From Hysterangium stoloniferum (lineage: Eukaryota; Basidiomycota; Agaricomycetes; Hysterangiales; Hysterangiaceae), in NCBI GenBank assembly GCA_015178975.1, contig WHVD01000103.1, positions 186,001 to 250,000 on the forward strand: 64,000 nt of DNA, read 5' to 3'. The notes under the pieces are model-generated. The model saw only the letters and a list, made by a program, of their open reading frames with translations. It was not told the DNA's origin and made no database searches. How positions within the stretch are numbered: position 1 is the stretch's first letter; each line of letters starts with the position of its first letter. Shown piece after piece: positions 10,968 through 21,403 of this stretch. The position numbers were made by a program, and so were the translations under genes.

Positions 10968-11459
10968 TGTTAGGGTACGTACACGGTGGGTTTCTGGAGA
11001 AACCCGTGGAATGAATGACATACAAATCCAGTAATAATGAAACAGAACTAGCAAAACATGAAACAGGAATAGTAAACACCAATTTTGATGTTAGGAATGG
11101 GACGGAATGGAGTGGAGTCTGAATTGTGACAAATCATAAACCATAACAGGAAACGGAGCAGGAGTGGAGTCCGAATCGTGACAGGTCATTTGACTAAAAC
11201 GGGAACAAGGCTCTGTTAGAGGGATGACAGGTTTTCTGAGCGGGGTCCAGTGACTGATGCATGGGATGAGGTCAGACATAGACAGGGGCAGAGTCCAGTG
11301 GGTTTTCCAGTGACTGAAACACAATGTAACGAAGTCGAACGTAGACAAGGCTGATGTACAGAGTCTGGCCAGAATTCCGGTAAACTGACAATGGGTGCGT
11401 ATAGGGCACGGTGCATATAAGTTAGTGCCTGGAGTCCGGCGGGATTTCCAGTTGTAACA
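10968..11459 (-). mobile_element. Solo LTR (family A), TSD GTCAT, inside gypsy 1 RT/RNase H
   Basis: Plus-strand ends TGTTAGGGTACG...TTGTAACA, flanked by GTCAT at 10963-10967 and 11460-11464, a perfect 5-bp duplication. In its own (minus) orientation it begins TGTTACAACTGG and ends ACCCTAACA. Against the 841-bp relative at 21.5 kb it lacks a middle block: the junction lies at CCACGG, a word present at both borders of the missing block, so a repeat-mediated deletion removed the TATA-box region. The pol reading frame rejoins when the LTR and one GTCAT are removed. Confidence 0.92.
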
Positions 11460-11464
11460 GTCAT

Positions 11465-12489
11465 CAAAGACCCATGGTTGAGATTGATGGGTAAGACAAG
11501 TAAGTGGTATTGTAATATCCGAGTAATTCCGAATGAAATGACGGTAAAAATTTGCAAAACCTAAAAATGACTGAATGTCTTTGACTTTCCGTGGTTTGGG
11601 CCAATCACAGATAACTTGAACCTTGGTTTCGTCCATATGGAGACCCTCAGGTCCAATAATGAAACCTAAGTATTCAATAGAATCCATGTCAAAGTAGCAT
11701 TTTTTTCCGTTGGCGAAAAGACTGTGTTTTCAGAGTCTTCAGAAGACTTCACGGCCTTGTTCGTCGTGAAGAGCAGGATCCTCAGAAAGTACCCAAATGT
11801 CGTCCAAATAGACTATAACACATAACGTCAAGCATGTTGGAAAATATATCGTTAACAAAACATTGAAAAGTGGAAGGGGCATTGGTAAGGCCGAATGGCA
11901 TAACCAGCCATTCAAAGGATCCATAGCGAGTCCAAAAAGCAGTTTTCAATTCATCATCCTTGGCAATTCAGACCAAATGATAGGCGTGTTTAAGGTCTAT
12001 TTTGGTGTAGATCCGAGCTTTCCATGGGGCATTGAGTAAGTCAGTAATGAGTGGAAGTGGGTACTTATCTTTCCATGTGATGGAATTTAATCCTCTGAAA
12101 TTGACACAGAGTCGAAGGGAGCCATCCTTCTTTCTGATGAAAAGGACGGGTGCTCCATACAGAGACTTTGAGGGATGGATAAAACCTATTGACAAATGTT
12201 CATCCAAGAACTCCCAAATAGACGAAAGTTCCAATTGGGATAACAGGTAAATAGGTCCTAATGGAGGGTTTGAACTGGGCTCAATATCGATTTTTAAGTC
12301 GTAGGGCCTATATGGTGCAAGCTGGTCAGCTTTTTGCTTACTGAAAATATCCGCGAAATCATGATATTTTTCGGGAACTCCTTCCAGGTTGGCTTTTAGC
12401 TCAGATAATTCTGGAGTTGCAAAACATCCAGATACTTCATCAGCTTTTAAGCTGATAAAAAAACACTGCAATCTGTCCAGTTTATTCAC
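11465..12489 (-). pseudogene. Reverse transcriptase of gypsy element 1
   Basis: [20 protein letters not shown] leads into the RT palm: [20 protein letters not shown], then YPLPLITDLL and IYTKIDLKHAYHLV. A frame break precedes the catalytic block [13 protein letters not shown] (YxDD intact), and then comes DSIEYLGFIIGPEGLHMDE and IQSFLGFANFYRHFI. The frame runs into the solo LTR at 11459 and resumes past it as FDD-KCCSAF. Confidence 0.85.
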
Positions 12490-12669
12490 CCTAACAAATG
12501 CTGAAGCATTGATGAGAGAGATTTTTGGAGGCTCAGAGGTTTCAGTAGAAGCTGGAGGTGCCGTCGATGCCGAAAAGGCTCTGGCCAGAAAAGGTGCTGC
12601 AGGAGGAACAGAAGTGTTGGGAATTCAGAAATTAATACTGCCCAATACCCAATCAATCAATGGATTATA

Positions 12670-13183
12670 TCAGGTGAGCCAGTTGTATCCAAGAACTATT
12701 GAACAGCTAGAGTCCAACTGTGTTACAAAAAAAGTAACCATCTGGGATGTTCCACACAAGAACTGGATAGACATGTTGCAGGCTTGGGTAATTGCCATAT
12801 TGCTAGTGCCATCAAACAGACGCAAAGAAATTGTGGGAACAGAATGGAGTTTCAGATTATGTTTCATGGCAAAGAGACAAGTTTTACAAATAATGAGTCG
12901 GGATTAGAGAGAGCAGACACATTGAGACGTATAATCTCAGAAACACGGAGAGAGTCAACGCAACCCTCTGTCCATGCAGATTCTGGAGGGCTGCTTACTC
13001 TTTCTTTGACTCCATGGCAGGTTTTTCCTTGGACATCGTAGTCATAATGGAAGTTACCACGCAGGCCTTGGAAGAGTTAGACTTAATGGTACAGTTGGAA
13101 ACATTGTGTCCACCTTTCCCACAGAAAAGGCAGAGGTTGTTATCCATGTGTTGTTGTTTCTCCTTTTGGGGTGAGTTTACCAT
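12670..13183 (-). pseudogene. Zinc knuckle and retropepsin region of gypsy element 1
   Basis: CFCGKGGHNVSNC-type knuckle (C-x2-C-x4-H-x4-C) in the 12995-13183 frame, then a protease-like stretch (12670-12867) with LRLFDGTSNMAITQACNM and the C-terminal SCSIVLGYNWL typical of gypsy pepsins (I-L-G-x-x-W-L). The expected D-S/T-G active site reads FDGTS, so the site looks altered. Frameshifted between blocks. Confidence 0.65.
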
Positions 13184-13385
13184 CAGTGCCCAACAAATGG
13201 GAAATGTCAGGTTTGTCGGAAGTTGACTGTTTATCCTTGTTGGATTTCTTGTCTTTTTTTACAATTGGAATTTGATTTGCCAATATTAGTGCCAGAGTTG
13301 CCAGTGTTATTGCCTGAGTTATTGCCAGAAGACTTGCTAGTCGATGCCTTGTTGTTCTGAGAATGTTCCAGGAGACCTCAGCTTT

Positions 13386-14310
13386 TCATTCCCAATAACA
13401 GGCATTGGATGTCTGAGCTTTAATCTGCATGAGTTGGAGAGTTTTTGGCTTCCCATCTTTGCAGATCTTGTCTTTAAGGCATGATGGAAGTCCCATATAG
13501 AAATGGTGTCTGAGGGCAGAATCATCCCATCCACATTGTGTGGCAAGGGTATTGAACTTGACGAGATAATCGGAGACTCGTTGATTGTCCTTCATCTTGA
13601 GTGTCATTAATTCATTTTCCGCTTCGCCAGATTGATTGTAAGGTCCAAAATTAGTTTCCAGTTCTTCCACAAATGTGTCCCAGTCATCAAGCCATATGGG
13701 TGTCTCATCAGATATTCCAGATAGTCTGGGTTTGAACCAATCCTGAGCGGTATCCTTGAGATAAGAGAGCACGAAATTGACTTTTCAACTGTCAGACTTA
13801 AAAGCAGCGGGTCGATCATGGAAACTGAAATGGCATTGGAGAAGGAAATTCTTCAATTTTTCAGATCCTTGCCAGTAAATGGTTCGGGTTCTTTGACTCC
13901 AGTGTGGGATGATTCTTTGCTTTCCTCAGCGGATTTCAAATAGTCAGTGAATTTCACAATGGAGTTGACAAAGAACAGTTCAATCAGTTCATCAGAAGAT
14001 TTCCTTTTCAATGTCGCCAGCTGTTCTTCTGCTTCATTGTTGGAAGTGTTGGGAGTGTTGGGATCCTTCGCTACCTCAGTAACTTCTTCGATGGAAGCTG
14101 ATGCTGTCAGCTGAAACCGGACACCTGTGGCAGCCGAGGAAACTGCACCCAACACAGCCTCAACAGCACCCATGGCCTTCCCAGCACCTGCAGTCTCAAG
14201 GACTCCTGTGATCCCTACGGCACCCATGGCTTCCCCAGAACCCACAGCACCTCTGTCTATTTCTCTGATTAATGCTGCAGCTTTTATTAGGGCTACAAAA
14301 ATGGACAGTC
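13386..14310 (-). pseudogene. gag (capsid region) of gypsy element 1
   Basis: N-terminal Ala/Gly-rich segment (GSGEAMGAVGITG), then SSDELIELFFVNSIVKFTDY, then the retrotransposon gag core: LSYLKDTAQDWFKPRLSG, WDTFVEELETNFGPYNQ, DYLVKFNTLATQCGWDD and LRHHFYMGLPSCLKD. The gag core spans 13386-13772. Frame breaks separate it from the upstream part near 13850. Homologous to the gag at 24.9-25.6 kb. Confidence 0.85.
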
Positions 14311-14314
14311 CCAG

Positions 14315-15289
14315 GTGTTCACTATAAATTTAAAAATTGATGAAGCAACTGGTCATTTTTCAACCCCGGTATCCAAATCTGAGCAAGCCGCTGACCTAGA
14401 AGGTGTCCCAGAGAAATATCATGACTTCACGGATGTTTTTAGTAAGCAGAAAGCTGACTGGCTTCTGCCCCACAGAGAGTATGACTTAAAAATCGACCTT
14501 GAAGATGGTGCCCAGCCACCCCTAGGACATATTTACCCACTCTCATCCACAGAACTTTCCGCAATCCGTGATTTCCTGGATGAACATTTGTCCATAGGTT
14601 TTATCAGACCCTCAAAGCCACCTTTTGGAGCACCTGTTCTGTTTTTCAGAAAAAAGGATGGATCCCTTAGACTATGCATTGATTTCAGAGGACTCAATGC
14701 TGTCACAAAAATATAAGTATCCACTTCCACTTATATCTGATCTGCTCAATGCTCCATGGAATGCCCAGATTTACACCAAAATAGATCTCAAACACACCTA
14801 TCATTTGGTCTGGATCTCCATGGGCGACGAATGGAAAACCACTTTTTGAACCCACTATGGGGCCTTTGAGTGGTTGGTGATGCCCTGTGGACTCACCAAT
14901 GCTCTGTCTGTTTTTCAATGTTTTATCAACAACATTTTATCCAACATGCTTGATGTATGCATCATTGTTTACTTGGACAACATTCTTATCTACTCCAAGA
15001 ATCCTGCGGAACATGACAAACAAGTCCATGAAGTTCTCTGGAGACTCAGACAACATGGTTTATTCATGAATGGTAAAAAATGTACTTTTGACATGGACTC
15101 TGTGGAATACCTGGGCTTCATAATGGGACCCGACAGATTCTGCATGGATGAAACTAAAGTACAAGTCATTAAAGATTGGCCAGAACCCCAAAAAGTTAAA
15201 GATACACAATCCTTCCTCGGCTTTGCCAATTCTTACCAACAGTTTATCTGCAGATATTCTGACATCACAGTTCCCCCTACCCATCTTAC
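14315..15289 (+). pseudogene. Reverse transcriptase of gypsy element 2
   Basis: [20 protein letters not shown], then [20 protein letters not shown], a short frame break near 14712, then YPLPLISDLLNAPWNAQIYT, an in-frame TGA (about 14846), HYGAFEWLVMPCGLTNAL and VYLDNILIYSKN. The second catalytic Asp of YxDD is Asn (GAC AAC). The frame ends at DITVPPTHLTH, where the foldback element is inserted. Confidence 0.88.
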
Positions 15290-15983
15290 ACACACTGGAG
15301 GCACCCCAAGATTTTTGGAGTTGCAAAACCTTCAGAAAATCTTGCTATTTGGCCAAATTTGCTAAGCATTCTTTGAACTGGAAAAACTGTTCAGAAATCA
15401 TGGGTTTTAGTAGGTTTTTCTGAGGACAAAAATTGTATCTGAAAACCCTAAAAATGTTGATCAGGAAATTCTAAGGAAACATTGTTGGAAATAGCCTATT
15501 TTCTGTGGATTTTCTAAATAGGAAAATTCTTAAAAAACCCTGGGTTTTGTTAGGGTTTTTCCACCCAACAGAATTCTATGAAAACTGTAATAATTTGCCT
15601 AGAGAAATCAATTGAAAACCACATATTTCTACTCAATTTTTCTGCTCAGGGAATTGGGGGGTGAAAACTGTAATTTTTTGCCAGGAAAATCTCGTGCCAA
15701 GACAAAGTTTTGTTAATGTTTTGTCAAGGGGAAAACCATAATGAAATTGACAATTTAATTATATGGGAAATCATTGAATAATTATAGATTTCAATAAGAT
15801 TTTCCTTGGCCACAAACACTATGGAAATTCAAAAAATGTGTTGGTGAAATCTTGAAGAAATTAACATTTTCACATGAGTTTCTTAAAGGTTTTTCAAGAT
15901 GAGAAACCTTGAACTGATTTTTCCTGATTGAGCATGATTCACAATTGTTTGGAATGGTACAGTGGGATTCACAAATATTTAAG

Positions 15984-17323
15984 AGGATTGTTTTAGATTC
16001 AGGTAGATTCTTTTAGATTCAGGTAGATTCTTTTAGATTCAGATAGATTCTTTTAGATTCAGATAGATTCTTTGAGATTCAGATAGATTCTTTTAGATTC
16101 AGATAGATTCTTTTAGATTCAGATAGATTCTTTTAGATTCAGATAGATTCTTTTAGATTCAGATAGATTCTTTTAGATTCTCTTAGATTCAGATAGATTC
16201 TTTTAGATTCAGATAGATTCTTTTAGATTCAGATAGATTCTTTTAGATTCAGATAGATTCTTTGAGATTCAGATAGATTCTTTTAGATTCAGATAGATTC
16301 TTTTACATTCAGATAGATTCTTTTAGATTCAGATAGATTCAGATAGATTCATTTAGATTCACATAGATTCAGATAGATTCTTTTAGATTCACATAGATTC
16401 TTTTAGATTCTTTTAGATTCACATAGATTCAGATAGATTCAGATAGATTCTTTTAGATTCAGATAGATTCTTTGAGATTCAGATAGATTCTTTTAGATTC
16501 AGATAGATTCTTTTACATTCAGATAGATTCTTTTAGATTCAGATAGATTCAGATAGATTCAGATAGATTCAGATAGATTCAGATAGATTCTTTTAGATTC
16601 AGATAGATTCTTTTAGATTCTCTTAGATTCAGATAGATTCTTTTAGATTCAGATAGATTCATTTAGATTCTCTTAGATTCAGATAGATTCTTTTAGATTC
16701 AGATAGATTCTTTTAGATTCAGATAGATTCTTTGAGATTCAGATAGATTCTTTTAGATTCAGATAGATTCTTTTACATTCAGATAGATTCTTTTAGATTC
16801 AGATAGATTCAGATAGATTCATTTAGATTCACATAGATTCAGATAGATTCTTTTAGATTCACATAGATTCTTTTAGATTCTTTAGATTCACATAGATTCA
16901 CATAGATTCAGATAGATTCTTTTAGATTCAGATAGATTCTTTGAGATTCAGATAGATTCTTTTACATTCAGATAGATTCTTTTAGATTCAGATAGATTCA
17001 GATAGATTCAGATAGATTCAGATAGATTCAGATAGATTCTTTTAGATTCAGATAGATTCTTTTAGATTCTCTTAGATTCAGATAGATTCTTTTAGATTCA
17101 GATAGATTCATTTAGATTCTCTTAGATTCAGATAGATTCTTTTAGATTCAGATAGATTCTTTTAGATTCACATAGATTCTTTTAGATTCAGATAGATTCT
17201 TTTACATTTGTTTAGATTCACATAGATTCAGATAGATTCTTTTAGATTCACATAGATTATTTTAGATTGAGGTAGATTCTTGTAGATTCACATAGATTCA
17301 CATAGATTCAGATAGATTCAGAT
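15984..17323. repeat. Satellite array AGATAGATTCTTTTAGATTC (forward)
   Basis: Almost every 10 bp carries xxxxAGATTC; the 20-bp unit AGATAGATTCTTTTAGATTC dominates, with variants TTTGAGATTC, TTTTACATTC, ACATAGATTC. Higher-order blocks of several hundred bp recur within the array (compare 16200-16420 with 16690-16870). Confidence 0.95.
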
Positions 17324-17887
17324 TGTTACAACCAGACAATCCTGCCGGACTCCGGGTACTAACCTCTCCGCCACCATGCCCTACACGCACCAAATGTCTG
17401 TTTATAGGATTTCCCACCCAGACTCCATACGTCAAGACTTGTTACATTCAACCTCATTACGACACATGTCAGTCACCGGACTTCCCCCACACTCTGTCTC
17501 TGTCTATGTCTATCTTTGTCCCACGCATCAGTCACCGGACCCCGCTCAGAATCCCGTCACCACTCTAATTGAGCCCCGTTCCCATTTTAGTCAAATGACC
17601 TGTCACGATTTGGACTCCGCTCCTGCTCCATTTCCCGGTATGGGTTATGCTTTGTCAAGATTCGGACTCCACTGTGTTCCGTCCCATTCCTAACACCAAA
17701 CTTGGTGTTTATTATTCCCATTTTATGTTTTGCTCACTTCGTTTCATTATTACTGGATTCGGTATGACATTTACTCCACGGTCTATTTAAACTGGCAGAT
17801 GTTGTACATACAATCTAGTCAGAAAATTAGCTTAGATTCCCCCCAGTAATCTAATCCATTTTCCGCTCTAAACCCTTGCTTGATTCA
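17324..17887 (+). mobile_element. 3'-truncated family A LTR inside the satellite
   Basis: Begins TGTTACAACCAGACAATCC abruptly after the array word GATTCAGAT and matches the solo LTR at 21518 through the TATA region (GGTCTATTTAAACTGGC) and ACCCTTGCTTGATTCA, then continues directly as satellite (GATAGATT). The terminal roughly 0.3 kb of the LTR is missing. The junction word GATTCA is present in both the LTR and the satellite, consistent with a microhomology-mediated deletion. Confidence 0.88.
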
Positions 17888-18472
17888 GATAGATTTAGAT
17901 AGATTCTTTTAGATTCTTTTAGATTCAGATAGATTCACATAGATTCTTTGAGATTCAGATAGATTCACATAGATTCACATAGATTCACATAGATTCAGAT
18001 AGATTCACATAGATTCACATAGATTCACATAGATTCAGATACATAGATTCTCTAAGATTCACATAGACTCTTTTAGATTCACATAGATTCTTTTATGGTT
18101 TAGGGTGAATCTCAAAGAATCTAAAAGAATCTATGTGAATCTATGTGAATCTAAAAGAATCTATCTGAATCTCTCTGAATCTATGTGAATCTATGTGAAT
18201 CTATGTTAATCTATCTGAATCTATCTGAATCTATCTGAATCTATCTGAATCTATCTGAATCTATCTGAATCTATCTGAATCTATCTGAATCTATCTGAAT
18301 CTATCTGAATCTAAAAGAATCTATCTGAATCTAAAAGAATCTATGTGAATCTAAAAGAGTCTATGTGAATCTAAAAGAGTCTATGTGAATCTAAGAGAAT
18401 CTATCTGAATCCAAAAGAATCTATCTGAATCTATCTGAATCTAAAAGAATCTACCTGAATCTAAAACAATTC
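17888..18472. repeat. Satellite arrays flanking the palindrome centre
   Basis: 17888-18103 keeps the AGATTC orientation; from about 18110 the sequence is its reverse complement (GAATCTATCTGAATCTATGT). The turn-round lies in TTTTATGGTTTAGGGTGAATC. The right array is shorter than the left (about 0.36 against 1.5 kb), so the palindrome is asymmetric. Confidence 0.93.
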
Positions 18473-19132
18473 TCTTAAATATTTGTGAATCATGCTCAAT
18501 CAGGAAAAATCAGTTCAAGGTTTCTCATCTTGAAAAACCTTTAAGAAACTCATGTGAAATTGTTAATTTCTTCAAGATTTCACCAACACATTTTTTGAAT
18601 TTCTATAGTGTTTGTGGCCAAGGAAAATCTTATTGAAATCTATAATTATTCAATGATTTCCCATATAATTAAATTGTCAATTTCATTATGGTTTTCCTCT
18701 TGACAAAACATTAAAAAAACTTTGTCTTGGCACAAGATTTTCCTGGCAAAAAATACAGTTTTCACCTAATTCCCTGAGCAGAAAAATTGAGCAGAAATAT
18801 GTTGTTTTCAATTGATTTCTCTAGGCAAATTATTACAGTTTTCATAGAATTCTGTTGGGTGGAAAAACCCTAGCAAAACCCAGGGTTTTTTCAGAATTTT
18901 CCCATTTAGAAAATCCACAGAAAATAGGCTATTTCCAACAATGTTTCCTTAGAATTTCCTGATCAACATCTTTAGGGTTTTCAGATACAATTTTTGTCCT
19001 CAGAAAAACCTACTAAAACTCAAGATTTTTGAACAGTTTTTCAGTTCAAAGAATGCTTAGCAAATTTGGCCAAATAGCAAGATTTTCTGAAGGTTTTGCA
19101 ACTCCAAAAATCTTGGGGTGCCTCCAGTGACA

Positions 19133-19616
19133 TAAGGATACTCCGTGGAATTTTAATGATAAGTGTCAAAAAGCTTTCAATCTTTTAAAAAATTCTTTTT
19201 CTTCAGCTCCAATTCTGTCGTATTGGAAACTGGACTTCCCGCTCATTGTTGAAATGGACACCTCAGACTATGTGCTTGGAGCCATTCTGTCCATCCAGGA
19301 CTCCGACGGAGAAGTCCACCCTGTGGCTTTTCTGTCCCAGACTTTTACCGGAGCAGAGCTCAATTATGACATTCATGATAAGAAACTCCTGCCAATTCTT
19401 TCAGCTTTCAAAACATGGCAACACTATTTGGAAGGCTCAGGAACTCTGATTGACATTGTAACAGATCACAAAAACCTGGAATACATTTCTACTACAAACC
19501 TTTTGACCCACCAGCAGGCCTGCTGGTCTGAATACCTATCCACTTTCAATATGACTATCCGTTTTCGACCTGGCTGTCTCGGTGGCAAACCCGATGCTTT
19601 AACTAGATGATGGGAT
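19133..19616 (+). pseudogene. RNase H of gypsy element 2
   Basis: KDTPWNFNDKCQKAFNLLKN, then FPLIVEMDTSDYVLGAILSI (first Asp), ELNYDIHDKKLLPILSAFKT and IDIVTDHKNLEYISTTNLLT, ending GGKPDALTR followed by TGA. The usual DKELLAI catalytic Glu is Lys here (DKKLLPI), against Glu in element 1. Confidence 0.88.
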
Positions 19617-19754
19617 GTCTATCCTAAAGAGGGGATCAACGACTATGCCACGGTTAACCCACACACCCTGAAACCCATTTTCACAAATCAGCAACTTACC
19701 ACATCAGTCCACACAACTTTCCTCATCCATCCCATTGTCCGTGGAATTATCATT

Positions 19755-20723
19755 ATGGATATTGAGAAGTTACATCAAGATATTCTATCAGCAATTCTGC
19801 TAGACCTGATAACTAACGCACACTTTGACAATCCTGTGGACCCCAATCAACCCCGGTGGTCTCTTGATCAGCATGGTTTCATTAGACTTGACGATCACAT
19901 CTATGTACCAGACTCTGACAGCCTCCACCTCAGGATCCTTCAGTACAAACATGATCATCCACTCTCCGGACACATCAGGTACAGCAAAACTCTATCATTA
20001 ATAAGAAGAGAATACCCTTGGCCCGGACTCCATGGATTCATTAAGCACTATTGTAAATCTTGCACTACTTGTCCACACTCGAAATCTCAGCGACACAAGC
20101 CATATGGCCTTTTGAAACAACCCCCGGTACCGGAACACCTGTGGAATTCTATCTAACGGATTTCATTGAACACCTACCAGATTCCAAAGGCTTTTCTGCC
20201 ATTCTAGTCGTTGTTGACAGATTCTCAAAACAAGGTATATTCATTCCTACTTATGATACAATTACATCCATGCAGTTAGCAGAACATTTTATTATCCACA
20301 TATTTTCCAAGCACAAAGTTCCATCCCATGTAACTTCCAATTGATGATCAGAGTTTGTATCTCACTTCTTTAGATCCCTCGGGAAATCCTTGGACATGAA
20401 ATTACATTTCACATCTGGACATCACCTGGAAGGCGATGGACAAACTGAATGCATCAATCAGACATTGGAGCAATATCTCTGTGTATATTGCAATTATCAA
20501 CAGGACAATTGGAAATCCTTATTACCACTTGCAGAATTTGTTTACAACAATGCACCTTTGGCCACTACTGGCATTTCCCTGTTATTTGCAAATAAAGGAT
20601 ATAATCCAAATATTACAGTACATCCAGAACAAAATCTTGCCTCCGCCTGTGCTCAAGAGTTCACCACGGACCTCCATGAGCTCCACGACGAACTCCAGAC
20701 TGAAATAGAGTCTGCCCAAGAGT
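19755..20723 (+). pseudogene. Integrase of gypsy element 2
   Basis: An HHCC zinc finger is readable: HDHPLSGHIRYSKTL, YPWPGLHGFIKHYCKSCTTC. After a frameshift near 20155: TDFIEHLPDSKGFSAILVVV, VPSHVTSN followed by two stops where SDRGxxF is expected, then EFVSHFFRSLGKSLDMKLHF, GDGQTECINQTLEQYLCVYC and NNAPLATTGISLLFANKGYN. The downstream GEHVFVKAQF and YLGPFEIIAQVGSVYWTLQL block of the integrase C-terminus is present past the stop at 20723. Confidence 0.88.
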
Positions 20724-21047
20724 AAGATCAACATTCAGCAGACAAACACCAGATTCCACCACCCAACTTCAAGATTGGTGAGCACGTTTTTGTCAAAGCT
20801 CAATTCTTCCAGACTACCCATCCCTCAAAAGGCTTGCTGAAAAATATTTAGGTCCATTTGAAATAATAGCACAAGTAGGTTCAGTCTATTGGACCCTACA
20901 GCTTCCGGATAGCATGCACATACTGCTAACACTATCCCAGATCACGTGCAATCTCCGCCTCCTCCGGTCATTATTGATGGAGAACCTGAGTTTGAAATCT
21001 CACAAATTTTAGATTCAAAAATTGACAAGTGTTGATGCACTTGTAAA

Positions 21048-21104
21048 CTGCTTTACTTGGTCAAGTGGGTGGGTTACGAGGGCACCAATGAAGAGACTTC
21101 ATGG
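21048..21104 (+). pseudogene. Chromodomain remnant at the end of gypsy 2 pol
   Basis: Translation YLVKWVGYEGTNEETSW matches the chromodomain core (Y-L-V-K-W-x-G-[YF]-x-x-x-x-x-T-W). Chromodomains at the integrase C-terminus define chromoviruses and direct insertion to methylated-histone chromatin. The frame is closed by an upstream stop, so this is a relic. Confidence 0.75.
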
Positions 21105-21403
21105 ATTTTGGCCAGGGAACTTGGTAATGCCATGGAAATCATTACTGACTTTCATACAGCTTACCTGCTCAAACCCGGACCACTATCTTCTCTTTGACCC
21201 CACTCCACGGACCCTGTGTTATGTTTGGACTCATTCCCATTATTCTCTGTTGCCCTATGTCTCTCTTTGCTTTTACAGGTTCTGACATGTCTTTCAAGTC
21301 CTTAAGTGGATTTTCTGCAGTCTTTGATTTTATGTTTTTTCACACTTTACTTTTATTTTCAAAAATTATTATTAAACTTCTTATTATTTTCTTCAATCTA
21401 CAT

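Larger units (their letters stand above)
9573..14310 (-). mobile_element. Degenerate Ty3/gypsy (chromovirus-type) retrotransposon 1
   Basis: Minus-strand order gag - CCHC - protease - RT - RNase H - integrase, the Ty3/gypsy order. No flanking LTRs of its own are seen. The 5' end is cut at a head-to-head junction with element 2 near 14310, and the 3' end stops inside the integrase at 9573 where the TPR duplicate begins. Multiple frameshifts and stops; a solo LTR sits inside (10968-11459). Non-autonomous relic. Confidence 0.9.
15293..19129. mobile_element. 3.84-kb foldback-like DNA transposon, CACTG termini, TSD ACA
   Basis: Termini are perfect inverted repeats: CACTGGAGGCACCCCAAGAT at the left, its complement at the right. 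Flanking ACA at 15290-15292 and 19130-19132 is a 3-bp target duplication; removing element and one ACA restores the gypsy frame (LTH-KDTPWNF). Outer arms (15293-15983 and 18473-19129) are inverted copies of each other over about 0.65-0.7 kb. Inside them lie inverted arrays of a 10-bp-period satellite (AGATTC[AGATAGATTCTTTT]) that switch strand near 18105, so the whole element is one imperfect giant palindrome. No transposase. CACTR termini with 3-bp TSD are the hallmark of CACTA/EnSpm elements; long satellite-built inverted repeats recall foldback elements. I infer a non-autonomous CACTA-related foldback. Confidence 0.88.
14311..21300 (+). mobile_element. Degenerate Ty3/gypsy chromovirus 2, split by a foldback element
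   Basis: Plus-strand RT (14315-15289), then after the 3.84-kb foldback insertion RNase H, integrase and a chromodomain (to about 21105). Gag and protease are absent: the frame begins at the RT N-terminus exactly where the minus-strand gag of element 1 stops, so the 5' half was lost at a head-to-head junction. The catalytic motif YLDD is YLDN, and several stops interrupt the integrase. No LTR of its own recognised. Confidence 0.88.

Noticed and set aside
9573..21300. A single gypsy element in inverted orientation
   Set aside because: Both halves contain RT, RNase H and integrase, with clear sequence differences, so two elements are joined head to head.
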